Assembly (NCBI GenBank): GCA_025210965.1
Contig: JAOAQY010000103.1
Span: 1 to 55,549 of the forward strand
Source of the DNA: Tissierellales bacterium
GTDB taxonomy: Bacteria > Bacillota > Clostridia > Tissierellales > JAOAQY01
Reading direction: 5' to 3'
Length of the DNA stretch: 55,549 bases
Below are positions 43,860 through 53,951 of this stretch, piece after piece. A model generated the notes under the pieces. It did not search any database, was not told the origin of the DNA, and worked only from the letters and a program-made list of their open reading frames with translations. The stretch's first letter is position 1. The number at the start of each line of letters is the position of its first letter. The translations under genes and the position numbers were made by a program.

Positions 43860-45671
43860 ATGAACCGTAAAGATATTATTAATTTAGCCGTAATCGCCCA
43901 TGTCGATGCCGGTAAATCAACACTTGTAGATGCTTTACTATCTCAGAGTGGAGTATTTAGAGAAAATGAAGCTGTTGTAGATTGTATTATGGATAGCAAT
44001 GATTTAGAGCGTGAAAGAGGAATTACAATTTACTCAAAAAACTGTGCAATTGAGCACAACGGTATGAAAATCAATATAGTTGATACTCCAGGACATGCCG
44101 ACTTCTCATCAGAAGTTGAGCGTATTATGAAAACTGTTGATACTGCTATTTTGTTAGTTGACTCAAGTGAAGGACCAATGCCTCAAACTAGATTTGTTTT
44201 GGAGAAATCACTTGAAAAAGGATTAAAACCAATTTTATTTATTAATAAGATAGATAAAAAAGATCAAAGAGCTGAAGAAGTTGTTGATATGGTTTTTGAT
44301 TTATTTGTTGACTTAAATGCTACAGATGAACAATTAGAATTCCCTATTGTTTATGGTATAGCAAAAGAAGGTATAGCAAAAGTTAGTTTGGACGATGATA
44401 GTACAGATTTATCTCCATTATTTGATATAATAAAAGATCACGTTGAAACTTATCCAAATAGAGACGCAGAACCTGCTCAGTTACAGATATCTGCTCTTGG
44501 TTATGACGACTACATCGGACGTTTGGGAATTGGTCGTGTAAATCGTGGTGTATTGAAGAAAAATCAAACAGTTACTATTTGTAAACGTGACGGTAGCACT
44601 GCTTCTGGTAGAATACTTAAGATATTCGTTAACGAAGGCTTAAATAGAATTGAAGTTGATGAAGCTCAAAGTGGTGAAATTGTAACAATTGCAGGGATTA
44701 GCGATATTTCTATTGGTGAAACACTTTGTGATCCTTCAAATGTTGAAGCCCTTGAGATGATTGAAATAGAAGAGCCAACTCTTGCTATGAACTTCTACGT
44801 TAATGATTCACCATTCTGTGGACAAAGTGGTAAGTTCTTGACATCTAGACATATTTTAGATCGTTTAGATCGTGAGCTTGAAACAAATGTTGGTCTAAAA
44901 GTTGAAATTCTTCCAGGAAATGAAGGTTTCAAAGTTTCTGGTCGTGGTGAACTTCATTTATCTATATTGCTTGAAAATATGAGACGTGAAGGTTATGAAA
45001 TCAGTGTTTCAAAACCAGAGGTATTGATGAAAAAAGTTGATGGCAAACTACATGAGCCTTATGAAAAAGTTATAGCAACTATGCCAGATGAATATTCAGG
45101 TGGAATAATAGCTGCACTTAATCAGAGAAAAGGTATAATGGAAGGTTTGAGCTCAGATGTTGGTTATACTAAAGTAACTTACTTAGTTCCAACACGTGGA
45201 TTATTGGGATATAGAAGTGAATTTATAAATGAAACTAGAGGTGAAGGTACTCTTGTTCGTTCATTCGATTCATTCAAACCACATTGTGGAGATTTACCAG
45301 GTAGATTGAGAGGAGTATTGATTTCTCAACAAGCAGGTGCTTCAATGGCTTATTCTCTTTATAACTTAAGTGAACGTGCTACTATGCTTATAAATCCTGC
45401 TGTAGATGTTTACGAAGGAATGATAGTCGGTATAAATAGTCGTAAAGAAGATATGGTTGTTAATGTTTGTAAAAATAAGAAACTTACAAATGTTCGTGCT
45501 TCTGGATCTGATGATGCTATCAAATTAAATGGTGCTAAAGAATTCACTTTAGAGGAAGCTCTTGAATTCATAGAGTGGGATGAACTTGTAGAAATCACTC
45601 CTGATTCTTTAAGAATTAGAAAGAGAATCTTGAATGAAAAAGACAGAGTAAAAGCTTATAAAAATAGATAA
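43860..45671 (+). CDS. typA: Ribosome-associated GTPase TypA/BipA
   Basis: Translational GTPase that aids 50S assembly and stress responses on the ribosome. G1 [15 protein letters not shown] (13-27), G2 [11 protein letters not shown]3 [14 protein letters not shown] (77-90) and G4 NKIDKKD (131-137) are intact, followed by EF-G-like domains II, III and V and the BipA-specific C-terminal domain ([18 protein letters not shown]). 603 aa is normal. Single gene with a promoter and terminator. Signals upstream: GAAGG before the ATG. Confidence 0.97.
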   Translation: MNRKDIINLAVIAHVDAGKSTLVDALLSQSGVFRENEAVVDCIMDSNDLERERGITIYSKNCAIEHNGMKINIVDTPGHADFSSEVERIMKTVDTAILLVDSSEGPMPQTRFVLEKSLEKGLKPILFINKIDKKDQRAEEVVDMVFDLFVDLNATDEQLEFPIVYGIAKEGIAKVSLDDDSTDLSPLFDIIKDHVETYPNRDAEPAQLQISALGYDDYIGRLGIGRVNRGVLKKNQTVTICKRDGSTASGRILKIFVNEGLNRIEVDEAQSGEIVTIAGISDISIGETLCDPSNVEALEMIEIEEPTLAMNFYVNDSPFCGQSGKFLTSRHILDRLDRELETNVGLKVEILPGNEGFKVSGRGELHLSILLENMRREGYEISVSKPEVLMKKVDGKLHEPYEKVIATMPDEYSGGIIAALNQRKGIMEGLSSDVGYTKVTYLVPTRGLLGYRSEFINETRGEGTLVRSFDSFKPHCGDLPGRLRGVLISQQAGASMAYSLYNLSERATMLINPAVDVYEGMIVGINSRKEDMVVNVCKNKKLTNVRASGSDDAIKLNGAKEFTLEEALEFIEWDELVEITPDSLRIRKRILNEKDRVKAYKNR

Positions 45672-45678
45672 TAAAAAG

Positions 45679-45700
45679 AGATGCCATTCGGCATCTTTTT
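45679..45700. terminator. Bidirectional terminator after typA
   Basis: AGATGCC (45679-45685) pairs with GGCATCT (45690-45696) over ATTC loop; A5 upstream and T7 downstream serve both convergent genes. Confidence 0.88.
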
Positions 45701-46375
45701 TTATTTGTCAGCTATGGCTTCTACTACTTCAATACCATTAGATTTCATGTCATAAAGTGCCATGTAATTTTTGAGAACTGCATGGTGATATATTGCTTTT
45801 GCATCGTAAGTATCAACACAATTTTTAGGAACTATTATTCTAATTGGCATATTCCATTCATTAAATACCGTTTTAAGAGTTAGAGCAAATTGACTAATAC
45901 ATATATCAGTGCAATCTCCTACTATTACTATACTCTCTAAATCATCTAAATTCTCATCTAACCAGACTTGAAAAGCTTCTGCATGATATCCATTCGTAGA
46001 ATTTTTGGTTATCACAGAAGCATTTTTAGCAGTATATGGCTTAAGTTCTGATACTATCTCACTCTCACGACTTCCAATCATACAATGCTCTGGGTAAGTT
46101 TTCAATTCTTCTGATTCTGGTGTATGCTCATCTAAAAAAAACAACTTTTTCGCACCTACAAGGTTATCTAGTAACATTTTTATATTCGGTATAATCCTAG
46201 AAATAGATTTATCTGCTAAACTACCTTCGTTTATAAAACCATTCACCACATCAACTACTATAATAGCCGTTTTATCTATTTCCAATTCGTCAATACCAAT
46301 AATTTTAAGATTATTGAGTTCTTGTTCTATGCCTCTAATAGATTCTAGTATCTCTATTTCCAATTGTTTTTCCAT
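45701..46375 (-). CDS. Isochorismatase-family cysteine hydrolase (nicotinamidase-like)
   Basis: Hydrolase fold with a Cys-Asp-Lys triad. Asp in IIVVDVVNGF, Lys in SVITKNSTNGYH, and the nucleophile Cys in VIVGDCTDICISQFAL. The YPEHCMIGSRESEIVSEL segment resembles the nicotinamidase TPGHCxxGT region. 224 aa is slightly long. Nicotinamidase or related amide hydrolysis is likely; exact substrate uncertain. It lies 18 bases after an HD-domain gene and is co-transcribed with it. Confidence 0.82.
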   Translation of the reverse strand: MEKQLEIEILESIRGIEQELNNLKIIGIDELEIDKTAIIVVDVVNGFINEGSLADKSISRIIPNIKMLLDNLVGAKKLFFLDEHTPESEELKTYPEHCMIGSRESEIVSELKPYTAKNASVITKNSTNGYHAEAFQVWLDENLDDLESIVIVGDCTDICISQFALTLKTVFNEWNMPIRIIVPKNCVDTYDAKAIYHHAVLKNYMALYDMKSNGIEVVEAIADK

Positions 46376-46393
46376 AATTTCAAATCCCCCTCA

Positions 46394-47071
46394 TTAGATT
46401 TCGCCATTCATTTCCGTTTCTAATCTAGTGAAAAATTCATTCATATACTCAACTCTCTTTTGTCCAATTTGCTTTGCACTTTCAGTGTACAATTTTTGAG
46501 GTATTTTCTTTAACTTAAATTCATATTCCATAAATGGAGTATGCTTTGATAAATCCTTGATTCTTCCATTCTCCGAAAGATTCTCTCTGCCATAAGCCTC
46601 TATATCATCTATAGCTCTTAGAGCCTGTCCTGATTTACCTGATATCATGAAACATCGAGCTATTCCAATAGCTCCAATGGCATCTAGCTTATCTGCATCA
46701 AATAGTATTTTTGCCTCAATAGATTCTGGAGTATGCCCAGTTCTATATCTATGTGCCAGTATACAATGCTTTATCTTTTCTATATTGTTTGAATCAAAAT
46801 CAAGATCTTGTAATATCTGCTCTGCCATTTCACTTCCCAAGAGTGCATGATCTGTACTCCCACTTTTATCTTCGCTTTCTTTCACTCTAGCTATATCATG
46901 TAATAATACTGCTGGTATTAACACATCCATATCAACATTTAATTCATCAGTAGCTATTGTCTTGCATAAATCATATACTCTCATTACATGGTCTATATTG
47001 TGTGCAGAACAAGACAATTCTCTTTCCATAATTTGTTTTATTTTTAAATGCTCTTTTTTCACTTTATGCAC
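46394..47071 (-). CDS. HD-domain phosphohydrolase
   Basis: 225 aa metal-dependent HD protein of the YedJ-like type. Metal residues: His in AHNIDHVMRV, HD in LLHDIAR, a further His in LLGSEMAE/AHRYR, and Asp in LFDADKLDAIGAIGIAR. These fit nucleotide or small phosphate ester hydrolysis. It precedes the isochorismatase-like gene in the same operon. Confidence 0.9.
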   Translation of the reverse strand: MHKVKKEHLKIKQIMERELSCSAHNIDHVMRVYDLCKTIATDELNVDMDVLIPAVLLHDIARVKESEDKSGSTDHALLGSEMAEQILQDLDFDSNNIEKIKHCILAHRYRTGHTPESIEAKILFDADKLDAIGAIGIARCFMISGKSGQALRAIDDIEAYGRENLSENGRIKDLSKHTPFMEYEFKLKKIPQKLYTESAKQIGQKRVEYMNEFFTRLETEMNGEI

Positions 47072-47142
47072 CCCTTATTTTTATCTTATATCTATTATAA
47101 CTCGAATTTCTGCTTTAGAAATATATTTTTATTATATTGATA

Positions 47143-47176
47143 AAAACGCTGCTCCTTAAACTCTAGAAACAGCGTT
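47143..47176 (-). terminator. Terminator after the 47186-47830 gene
   Basis: AACGCTG (complement of 47170-47176) pairs with CAGCGTT (complement of 47145-47151), with an AT loop, then T4. Confidence 0.75.
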
Positions 47177-47185
47177 CTTTCAAAG

Positions 47186-47830
47186 TTATTCTTTTATAAC
47201 GAAATTAAAATGGGCCCATTTGTAAAAATTTGTTACTTCTCGTCCATTCTTTAAACGTTCTCTTGCCTTCACTTCATCTATGCCATCTTTATCCTCATCT
47301 TCAAATTCAACATTCATCAACTCATTGATATTAAAGTACGAACCTGTCCATTTCCTAGTCAATTTTTTGCCATCCCAATTGAAAAAAAATGGTCTTTTAG
47401 CTAGTGGATACACTTTAGTATTTTTATAAACCCCAACAAATACGTCATCTCTGTCATCATCATCTATATGACCAACATCTATCATCCAAGGTCTAACCCT
47501 TGTAAAATCATTTTCATACACCAGTTTGACCTTACCTTCTTTGTATTCGTAAAATCTAATCCAGTTTCCAACTTCCAAGCCCTCATAAATTTGATTAGGT
47601 CTATCAGTCTCTATTACTAGCAATGTTTCTCCTATTCCCTTCAAATCAGCATATTTAAAATCCAATACATTCTCTATGAGAATGGTCTTTCTCCCCAAAT
47701 AATCTTTCTCATACAATTTGTACTCTTCTAAAACAAATTTTTCATTGTTTGACTCTAATATCACCATAATTGTACTAATCACAATTAAAATTATTGCAAT
47801 TGCAGTTATTTTTTTTATTCTACTCTTCAT
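47186..47830 (-). CDS. Exported FG-GAP-like hypothetical protein
   Basis: 214 aa with an N-terminal membrane/signal segment (8-25). The rest has repeating acidic calcium-binding-like segments, VGHIDDDDRDDVFVGV and VEFEDEDKDGIDEVKA, as in FG-GAP/VCBS beta-propeller repeats. It overlaps the preceding DUF3160 lipoprotein gene by 11 bases, and such pairs recur in Clostridia as I recall. Role unknown, probably extracellular. Confidence 0.75.
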   Translation of the reverse strand: MKSRIKKITAIAIILIVISTIMVILESNNEKFVLEEYKLYEKDYLGRKTILIENVLDFKYADLKGIGETLLVIETDRPNQIYEGLEVGNWIRFYEYKEGKVKLVYENDFTRVRPWMIDVGHIDDDDRDDVFVGVYKNTKVYPLAKRPFFFNWDGKKLTRKWTGSYFNINELMNVEFEDEDKDGIDEVKARERLKNGREVTNFYKWAHFNFVIKE

Positions 47831-50129
47831 ATGGTTCCCACTCTATTTCTGGTTCTTCTATATCTATATTAGAATTTTCATCAGAAACATATGATTTCAT
47901 CCATGGCATTACGTCTAATAATTCTATTTCTGGTTCTCCATATGTGTAATCACCATAATTGTCGTCTGGTTTTCTAAGCCCTATCATATTGTGCCATTTT
48001 TCATCCGTCAATCGCTCATCTGATACAAATTCATATGGACTATACACAGCTCCTCTAGTTAGGTAAAGTCTTCCATCTATTGGACATATAACATAGATTT
48101 GATGTGGTAGTCCTGTCCCAAGTTCTAGATAACCGCCCTCGCTAAATTCATTTGGCAATATAGTAGCTATATCCGATATAATAGCTGATGTTTTTTCATC
48201 TATTCCATTTGGCGTATTAGTAGCATCTGCTATCTTGAATTTATAATCCTCTGATATATAGTCAATCAAGCCTCCAATTCCACCCATTGTAGCATACTCT
48301 TTTTGAGTTATTTCCTTGCCTTCAAGTTCTTTTATAGATGCTGACTGCATGAGTCCTATCATATCAATCATAGAATTTAATATATTAGTTACACCTTCAT
48401 CCAACTCTGTGCAATTTTCCAAATTTGCCTTCGTATATTTGCTAAGCCATAGAAGTCTTGTGTACAACTCTACATTTGGTTCGACATAGTGATATTCTTT
48501 ATAATCTACTCCACCACCACATTCTGCTACTGGTTGCTTTGAATAGAGTACATTATCATGTTTTAACTCTGCATAACTTCCCAATGCGCTTGCAATTGCT
48601 TTGTCACTCCAAGCTTCTGTTTGCATAAATGGAGGCATGTTTTCATCATCTTCAAAACTCTGTGCAGCTGCATCTATAGACCATAGCCAGCCTGTATACA
48701 AATCTTTCTGCCAATCCTCAACACTTCGAGATGCAATTTTTTCTTGCAGTAATTTAAGCTTTTCATTGTAACCCGACCAAATTTGATCTGTTACATTGTA
48801 TTCCCTATTAATTTTTTCTGCCCTTTTATGTCCAAATACACTTAATACGTCTAAAGAACTTGGCAGTGGTCTTGATCCTGGAACTGTCAATTGAGATATT
48901 ATATCTGAATCCAAAGTATATCTCTGTCCCATAAGTCTAAACTGTCTTCCCTTCGGAATATTTACTTCGCTAAACTCTGAAGCTATCTTTGTCTCTATTT
49001 TTGGTTTTTCAAGGTTTAGTACAGCTTCTTTTAGTTTTGATTCATATTTATCATCTCTAAATACTTCCAAATCAGGTGCAGTTCCATACACGTCCTTTAT
49101 AAGTTTTACTAATTGTACCACGCCTATATCATCCGATTGTCCGCTAAAGAGTGATGTCATATTGTATAGTTTTAGATAGTTTTGATAATCATCTTTATTC
49201 TCGGATAATAATATAGTCGTAAACATCAAACTTCTAACACTTTCATCTAGTTTAAATGTTTCTTTATCACTATTTATAGTAGTCATCTGAAAACCAGATT
49301 GACCAAGCCACATCATAGTCTTAAAATATTTTTTTAGCTCCTCAGCTCTAGTGTAGTGTCCTCTAACTGTATACTGAGTATAATCTACATCTATTCCAAA
49401 TATATCAGATTTTTTAACTCCTTGTGCATTTTCTATATTTTCAATTTCTTTTGCTACCATTGCTTCTATATCTTTTGGAAGTGTTCGTTCTTTCCCCATA
49501 AGCCTATCAGCTACATTTATATATGCACAAACGTATTTTAAATCTTCTTTTATATCAGTTTCTGCTCTTTCATACGCTCTCAAGCTCTTATCTGATACAC
49601 TGCCTACAAGTTGCTCTAATTTATCGCCCCAATCTGTCAATTCCATGTATTTCATTGTTTCTGAGTAAAATATATGATACATGTACAAAAGTTCATCTGA
49701 TGTTATAAAGTATGGATCTTTTAAATAATCAAACCACTCATATGGATAATTCATTTTATAGTACGGATGCTCTCCCTTTATCACTACAAAGCCATTCTTC
49801 TCTAGCATCTCTTTTTGGTTTTCTGTAAATCCCTCAATTTTATTTTCTACAGAATCTAAATCAAACTTGTAGCTCTGTTTTTGTGGACTATACTTTGGTA
49901 TTTCATACGGTATATGTATTCTAACTTGCTCATCTTCTAAATTCCATGAAAGTGTATTTTGTGTCTTGCTTAAATTTTCATTTTCTCCTTCATCTTTTTT
50001 TACTGCAACTACTTCAGTATTCTTTTGATTTTCAACTTCTTTTTTCTCACTGTTCGTATTTGTATTGTTTCCACATCCAGTTATTGTAATTCCTATAACT
50101 ATTGCCAAAAATATTGCTATTTTTTTCAA
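47820..50129 (-). CDS. DUF3160-family lipoprotein
   Basis: 769 aa, exported and lipid-anchored: signal peptide KKIAIFLAIVIGITITGC with lipobox Cys. A Ser/Lys/Glu-rich linker follows, then the DUF3160 body (GFVVIKGEHPYYKMNYPYEWFDYLKDPYFITSDELLYMYHIFYS near residue 115, DIFGIDVDYTQYTVRGHYT, VPGSRPLPSSLDVLSVFG near 415, and AECGGGVDYKEYHYVEPN). Function unknown; surface protein. The frame starts earlier, but TTG at 50129 follows AGGAGG and begins the signal peptide. Confidence 0.85.
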   Translation of the reverse strand: MKKIAIFLAIVIGITITGCGNNTNTNSEKKEVENQKNTEVVAVKKDEGENENLSKTQNTLSWNLEDEQVRIHIPYEIPKYSPQKQSYKFDLDSVENKIEGFTENQKEMLEKNGFVVIKGEHPYYKMNYPYEWFDYLKDPYFITSDELLYMYHIFYSETMKYMELTDWGDKLEQLVGSVSDKSLRAYERAETDIKEDLKYVCAYINVADRLMGKERTLPKDIEAMVAKEIENIENAQGVKKSDIFGIDVDYTQYTVRGHYTRAEELKKYFKTMMWLGQSGFQMTTINSDKETFKLDESVRSLMFTTILLSENKDDYQNYLKLYNMTSLFSGQSDDIGVVQLVKLIKDVYGTAPDLEVFRDDKYESKLKEAVLNLEKPKIETKIASEFSEVNIPKGRQFRLMGQRYTLDSDIISQLTVPGSRPLPSSLDVLSVFGHKRAEKINREYNVTDQIWSGYNEKLKLLQEKIASRSVEDWQKDLYTGWLWSIDAAAQSFEDDENMPPFMQTEAWSDKAIASALGSYAELKHDNVLYSKQPVAECGGGVDYKEYHYVEPNVELYTRLLWLSKYTKANLENCTELDEGVTNILNSMIDMIGLMQSASIKELEGKEITQKEYATMGGIGGLIDYISEDYKFKIADATNTPNGIDEKTSAIISDIATILPNEFSEGGYLELGTGLPHQIYVICPIDGRLYLTRGAVYSPYEFVSDERLTDEKWHNMIGLRKPDDNYGDYTYGEPEIELLDVMPWMKSYVSDENSNIDIEEPEIEWEPYEE

Positions 50130-50287
50130 CTGAATACGCCTCCTTATTTTTATATCAAAATCTGCTTCTATCAAAATTAGTTTAAACCTTTTTAAACATC
50201 ATGTACAGTTGTTTCAATTAATTGTCATTTTCTATTCACAATTTGTAAACCATTTGTAAACTAGTTTTGTTTTTTCTATATAAAAAA

Positions 50288-50316
50288 ATAACCATCTAGC
50301 TAAAACTAGACGGTTA
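50288..50316 (-). terminator. Terminator after the ABC-F gene
   Basis: AACCGTCTAG (complement of 50306-50315) pairs with CTAGATGGTT (complement of 50290-50299), followed by ATTTTTTT. Confidence 0.87.
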
Positions 50317-50324
50317 CTTCCATT

Positions 50325-51944
50325 TTATTTTTCATACATAGTGTTTATTTGCTTCTTTATCTGCTCATCTTCTAAAAACTCATCAAAATCTATTTCTTTG
50401 TCAAACACACCATTTGGCGTTAATTCAATAACTCTAGTTGCAATAGTTTTAACAAATTTATGGTCATGTGAAGTAAATAATAATGTGCCTTTGAATGATT
50501 GTAATCCATTATTTACCGCTTGAATAGATTCTAGATCTAAATGGTTTGTAGGATCATCTAACAACATTACATTAGCTCCTGATAGCATAAGTCTTGAAAA
50601 CATACATCTAACTTTTTCTCCACCAGATAATACATTAGACTGCTTCTTAGCTTCTTCACCAGCAAAAAGCATTTTTCCCAAGAAACCTCTGATAAATGTT
50701 TCATCCTTTTCAGTAGAATATTGTCTAAGCCAATCTATTAAATTAAGTTCTTTATTATTGAAATAATTTCCATTATCTTTTGGCAAATAGCCCTGTGAAG
50801 TAGTTACACCCCATTTAAATGATCCTTCATCTGGCTCTAATTCTTCCATTAATATTTTAAATAAAACTGTAATTGCTTGTTCGTTTCTACTTAAAAATAC
50901 TATTTTATCTCCCTTGTTGATTGTAAATGATATATTATCAAGAATCTTAACTCCATCTATAGTCTTGCTTAAATTCTCAACAAACAATATATCCTTTCCA
51001 GCTTCTCTCTCAGGAGTAAATCCAACAAATGGATAACGTCTTGTAGATGGTTCTATATCATCTATTGTAATTTTATCAAGTAATTTTTTTCTAGAAGTCG
51101 CTTGCTTTGCTTTAGATGCATTAGAACTAAATCTAGCAATAAACTTCTCCAATTCCTTTACTTTCTCTTCTTTTTTCTTATTTTGCTCTCTCATCAACTG
51201 AAGCGCTAATTGACTAGATTCATACCAGAAATCATAATTTCCAACAAACATTTTAATTTTTCCAAAATCAATATCAACCATATGTGTACAAACCATATTT
51301 AAAAAGTGACGGTCATGGGACACAACTATTACTGTATTTTGATAATTAATCAAAAATTCTTCAAGCCAGCTAATAGATTCAAAATCTAAATGGTTTGTAG
51401 GCTCATCTAATAGTAATATATCTGGCGAACCAAATAATGCCTGTGCTAAAAGTACCTTTACCTTTTCGCTACCCTTCAGTTCTCTCATATACTTATCATG
51501 TTGGTCTTTCATTATCCCAAGACCTATAAGTAGCTTCTCTGCATTTGTCTCTGCATCCCATCCATCCATTTCTGCAAATTCACTCTCTAATTCAGCCGCT
51601 TTCATTCCATCTTCTTCTGAAAAATCAGCTTTAGCATAAAGTGCATCTTTTTCTTTCATAACTTCCATCAAGCGCTCATGCCCCAGCATTACAGTTTCTA
51701 ATACTTTTTCATCATCATATGCAAAGTGATCCTGCTTTAATACTGCCAAGCGCTCTCCTGGTGTAATATTTATATCTCCTTTATTAGGTTCTACTTCTCC
51801 CGACAAAACTTTAAGGAAAGTAGATTTTCCCGCTCCATTTGCACCAATTACACCATAACAATTTCCCTTTGTAAATTTCAAATTTACATTTTCAAATAAT
51901 TTTTTGTCTCCAAATCTAAGTGAGACTCCATTAACTCCTATCAT
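50325..51944 (-). CDS. ABC-F family ATP-binding protein
   Basis: Soluble translation factor with two ATPase domains, acting on the ribosome. Domain 1: Walker A GANGAGKST (36-44), LLDEPTNHLDFES; domain 2: the P-loop is degenerate (LSRNEQAITVL instead of a canonical GxxGxGKST), with LSGGEKVRCMFSRLML and LLDDPTNHLDLES. The long helical linker between domains is about 60 residues. 539 aa; YkpA/YbiT-like type rather than a known antibiotic resistance type. The altered second P-loop is typical of the Firmicutes YkpA group as I remember, but should be checked. Confidence 0.9.
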   Translation of the reverse strand: MIGVNGVSLRFGDKKLFENVNLKFTKGNCYGVIGANGAGKSTFLKVLSGEVEPNKGDINITPGERLAVLKQDHFAYDDEKVLETVMLGHERLMEVMKEKDALYAKADFSEEDGMKAAELESEFAEMDGWDAETNAEKLLIGLGIMKDQHDKYMRELKGSEKVKVLLAQALFGSPDILLLDEPTNHLDFESISWLEEFLINYQNTVIVVSHDRHFLNMVCTHMVDIDFGKIKMFVGNYDFWYESSQLALQLMREQNKKKEEKVKELEKFIARFSSNASKAKQATSRKKLLDKITIDDIEPSTRRYPFVGFTPEREAGKDILFVENLSKTIDGVKILDNISFTINKGDKIVFLSRNEQAITVLFKILMEELEPDEGSFKWGVTTSQGYLPKDNGNYFNNKELNLIDWLRQYSTEKDETFIRGFLGKMLFAGEEAKKQSNVLSGGEKVRCMFSRLMLSGANVMLLDDPTNHLDLESIQAVNNGLQSFKGTLLFTSHDHKFVKTIATRVIELTPNGVFDKEIDFDEFLEDEQIKKQINTMYEK

Positions 51945-52112
51945 AACAACTACCTTTCTATATCTTATTTTCTAATTTTAATCACTCCTATACATATTAT
52001 ACTATTGTGGGACAAAAAGAAATATTTTTGTACAAACTTTTCCTAAACAAAATTTATTTTAATTATTTTCCAGTGCTTTTTGATTAGAACGAGTAATATT
52101 TGGGCATTTTTG

Positions 52113-52121
52113 TGTTATACT
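52113..52121 (+). promoter_or_regulatory. Extended -10 promoter for the HlyD exporter operon
   Basis: TGtTATACT (52113-52121), with no clear -35, about 40 bases before the lipoprotein start. Confidence 0.5.
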
Positions 52122-52160
52122 TTACATGCTTTACCAATAAATATTTGGAGGTAGTTTACA

Positions 52161-53171
52161 TTGAAATTTAATAAAATATTTGCATTATATATTTCATTTT
52201 TGTTTTTACTAACAGCTTGTTCTTCTACTTCATCTGAGTCAGCAATGACATATACTGGTAGTGTAGAAGCTGATGAAATAATTATAAATAGCGAAGTAAG
52301 TGGCACTATTGAAAATATAATCATAAATGAAGGAGATTTTGTAAAAGCAAACACTCTTCTTTTATCTATTAATCATGAAGATTTGGATCTTGAGCTAAAA
52401 CAACTCGAAAATAAAAAAGCAATAGCCTCTTTAGAAATGACACAGCTCCTAGAAGGCTCTAGAAATGAAGAATTAGCAAGGGCTCGTGCTAATCTTAAAA
52501 ATATTTCTGCCCAGTTATCTGGAGCTGTATCAGCTTACAACTATGCCCTAAAGGTATACGATGATTCTAAATCTCTCTTTGAATCAGGTGCAATAACTAA
52601 TCAAACTCTCGATTTAAAGAAAACAGAATTAGATCAAAGTGCCTCTAGAAAAAATAGCTTACAAAAGCAATATGATTCTTACAATGCTGAGTTATCTAAA
52701 CTTTTAAATGGTGCTAGAGATTCTGATATAAGGAAAAGTCAGCTAAAAATTGATGGGATAGATCTTGAAATTGAAAGACTTGAACTCCTTATTTCCAAAT
52801 CTAATTTATATGCTCCTATTGGAGGTTTGATACAATCAATTAACTTTCACAAGGGTGAATTTATACTTCCTCAAAAATCTCTTATCAGTATAATAGATGC
52901 TGACAATCTTTGGGTAAAAATCTATATTTCTGATTTAAACTTATCAAATATCAAAATTGACTCTACAGCAAATCTTTACGGTTCTGATGGAAACCTCAAA
53001 GGTACTGGCGTAGTAAACTTCATATCTAATAAAGCTGAATTTACTCCTCAAAATATTGAGTCAAAAGAAAACAGAGCTGAAACAGTGTTTGAAGTGAATT
53101 TAGATATAGATAATTCAAATGGAGATTTAAAACCTGGTATGCTAGTAGATGTAATTTTTCAGGAGGAGTAA
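52161..53171 (+). CDS. HlyD-type membrane-fusion lipoprotein
   Basis: Adaptor of an ABC exporter. Signal peptide with lipobox LLTACSS (Cys20), biotinyl-lipoyl-like beta segments (GSVEADEIIINSEVSGTIENIIINEGDFV and LYAPIGGLIQSINFHKGEFI), and a coiled-coil hairpin at about 85-210. It is 336 aa. TTG start with GGAGG upstream. It is followed two bases later by the ATPase gene. Resembles YbhG-type adaptors. Confidence 0.9.
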   Translation: MKFNKIFALYISFLFLLTACSSTSSESAMTYTGSVEADEIIINSEVSGTIENIIINEGDFVKANTLLLSINHEDLDLELKQLENKKAIASLEMTQLLEGSRNEELARARANLKNISAQLSGAVSAYNYALKVYDDSKSLFESGAITNQTLDLKKTELDQSASRKNSLQKQYDSYNAELSKLLNGARDSDIRKSQLKIDGIDLEIERLELLISKSNLYAPIGGLIQSINFHKGEFILPQKSLISIIDADNLWVKIYISDLNLSNIKIDSTANLYGSDGNLKGTGVVNFISNKAEFTPQNIESKENRAETVFEVNLDIDNSNGDLKPGMLVDVIFQEE

Positions 53172-53173
53172 AA

Positions 53174-53938
53174 ATGGATTGGATTATAGAAATTAATAAT
53201 TTAAAAAAATCTTTTGGCGATCACATAGCCGTAAACGATGTTTCTCTAAAAATTCCATCAGGAAAAATATTTGGATTATTGGGCCCTAACGGTGCTGGTA
53301 AATCAACAACAATAAGAATGCTTTGCGGAGTAATTTCTCCTAGTTCTGGCTTTGGAACTGTTTTAGGCTTCGATTTAACTCAAAGCGATTCAATAAAACA
53401 AAATATAGGATATATGTCTCAAAAATTTAGTCTATATACCGATTTAACTGTGATTGAAAATCTTCGCTTTTACGCTGATATTTATTCTTTAAAATCAGAT
53501 GATAAGAAAAATAGAATAAGCGAATTACTGAAATTAACTGGTCTTGAAGATAGACAGAATTTTTTAGCAGAACATTTATCAGGAGGCTGGAAGCAACGTC
53601 TAGCTCTTAGCTGTGCTCTTCTTCATAATCCTAAACTACTTATCTTAGATGAGCCTACTGCTGGTGTAGATCCCGTCTCCCGCAGAATATTTTGGGAAAC
53701 CATAAGGCAATTAGCTAAAGATGGAATTAGCATATTAATAACAACCCACTATATGGATGAAGCTGAGAGCTGCGATGAAGTCGGCTTTATTTTTGATGGT
53801 AAATTATTGGTTAAAAGTACTCCTTCTGAGCTCATAAAGGAACATAATTGCACTAGTCTAGAAGATGTATTTATAAAATACGTTGAAATGCAATCTGGAA
53901 TAGTAGTTTCAAAATCTTTCTTAAAATCTGATGATTAA
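53174..53938 (+). CDS. ABC transporter ATPase
   Basis: 254 aa nucleotide-binding subunit. Walker A GPNGAGKSTT (37-46), Q-loop YMSQKFSLY, signature LSGGWKQRLAL, Walker B LLILDEPTAGVDP and H-loop ITTHYMDEAE. Similar to YbhF/DrrA-type exporter ATPases. Between the HlyD gene and the permease. Confidence 0.95.
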   Translation: MDWIIEINNLKKSFGDHIAVNDVSLKIPSGKIFGLLGPNGAGKSTTIRMLCGVISPSSGFGTVLGFDLTQSDSIKQNIGYMSQKFSLYTDLTVIENLRFYADIYSLKSDDKKNRISELLKLTGLEDRQNFLAEHLSGGWKQRLALSCALLHNPKLLILDEPTAGVDPVSRRIFWETIRQLAKDGISILITTHYMDEAESCDEVGFIFDGKLLVKSTPSELIKEHNCTSLEDVFIKYVEMQSGIVVSKSFLKSDD

Positions 53939-53951
53939 AATGGAGGCCCTC

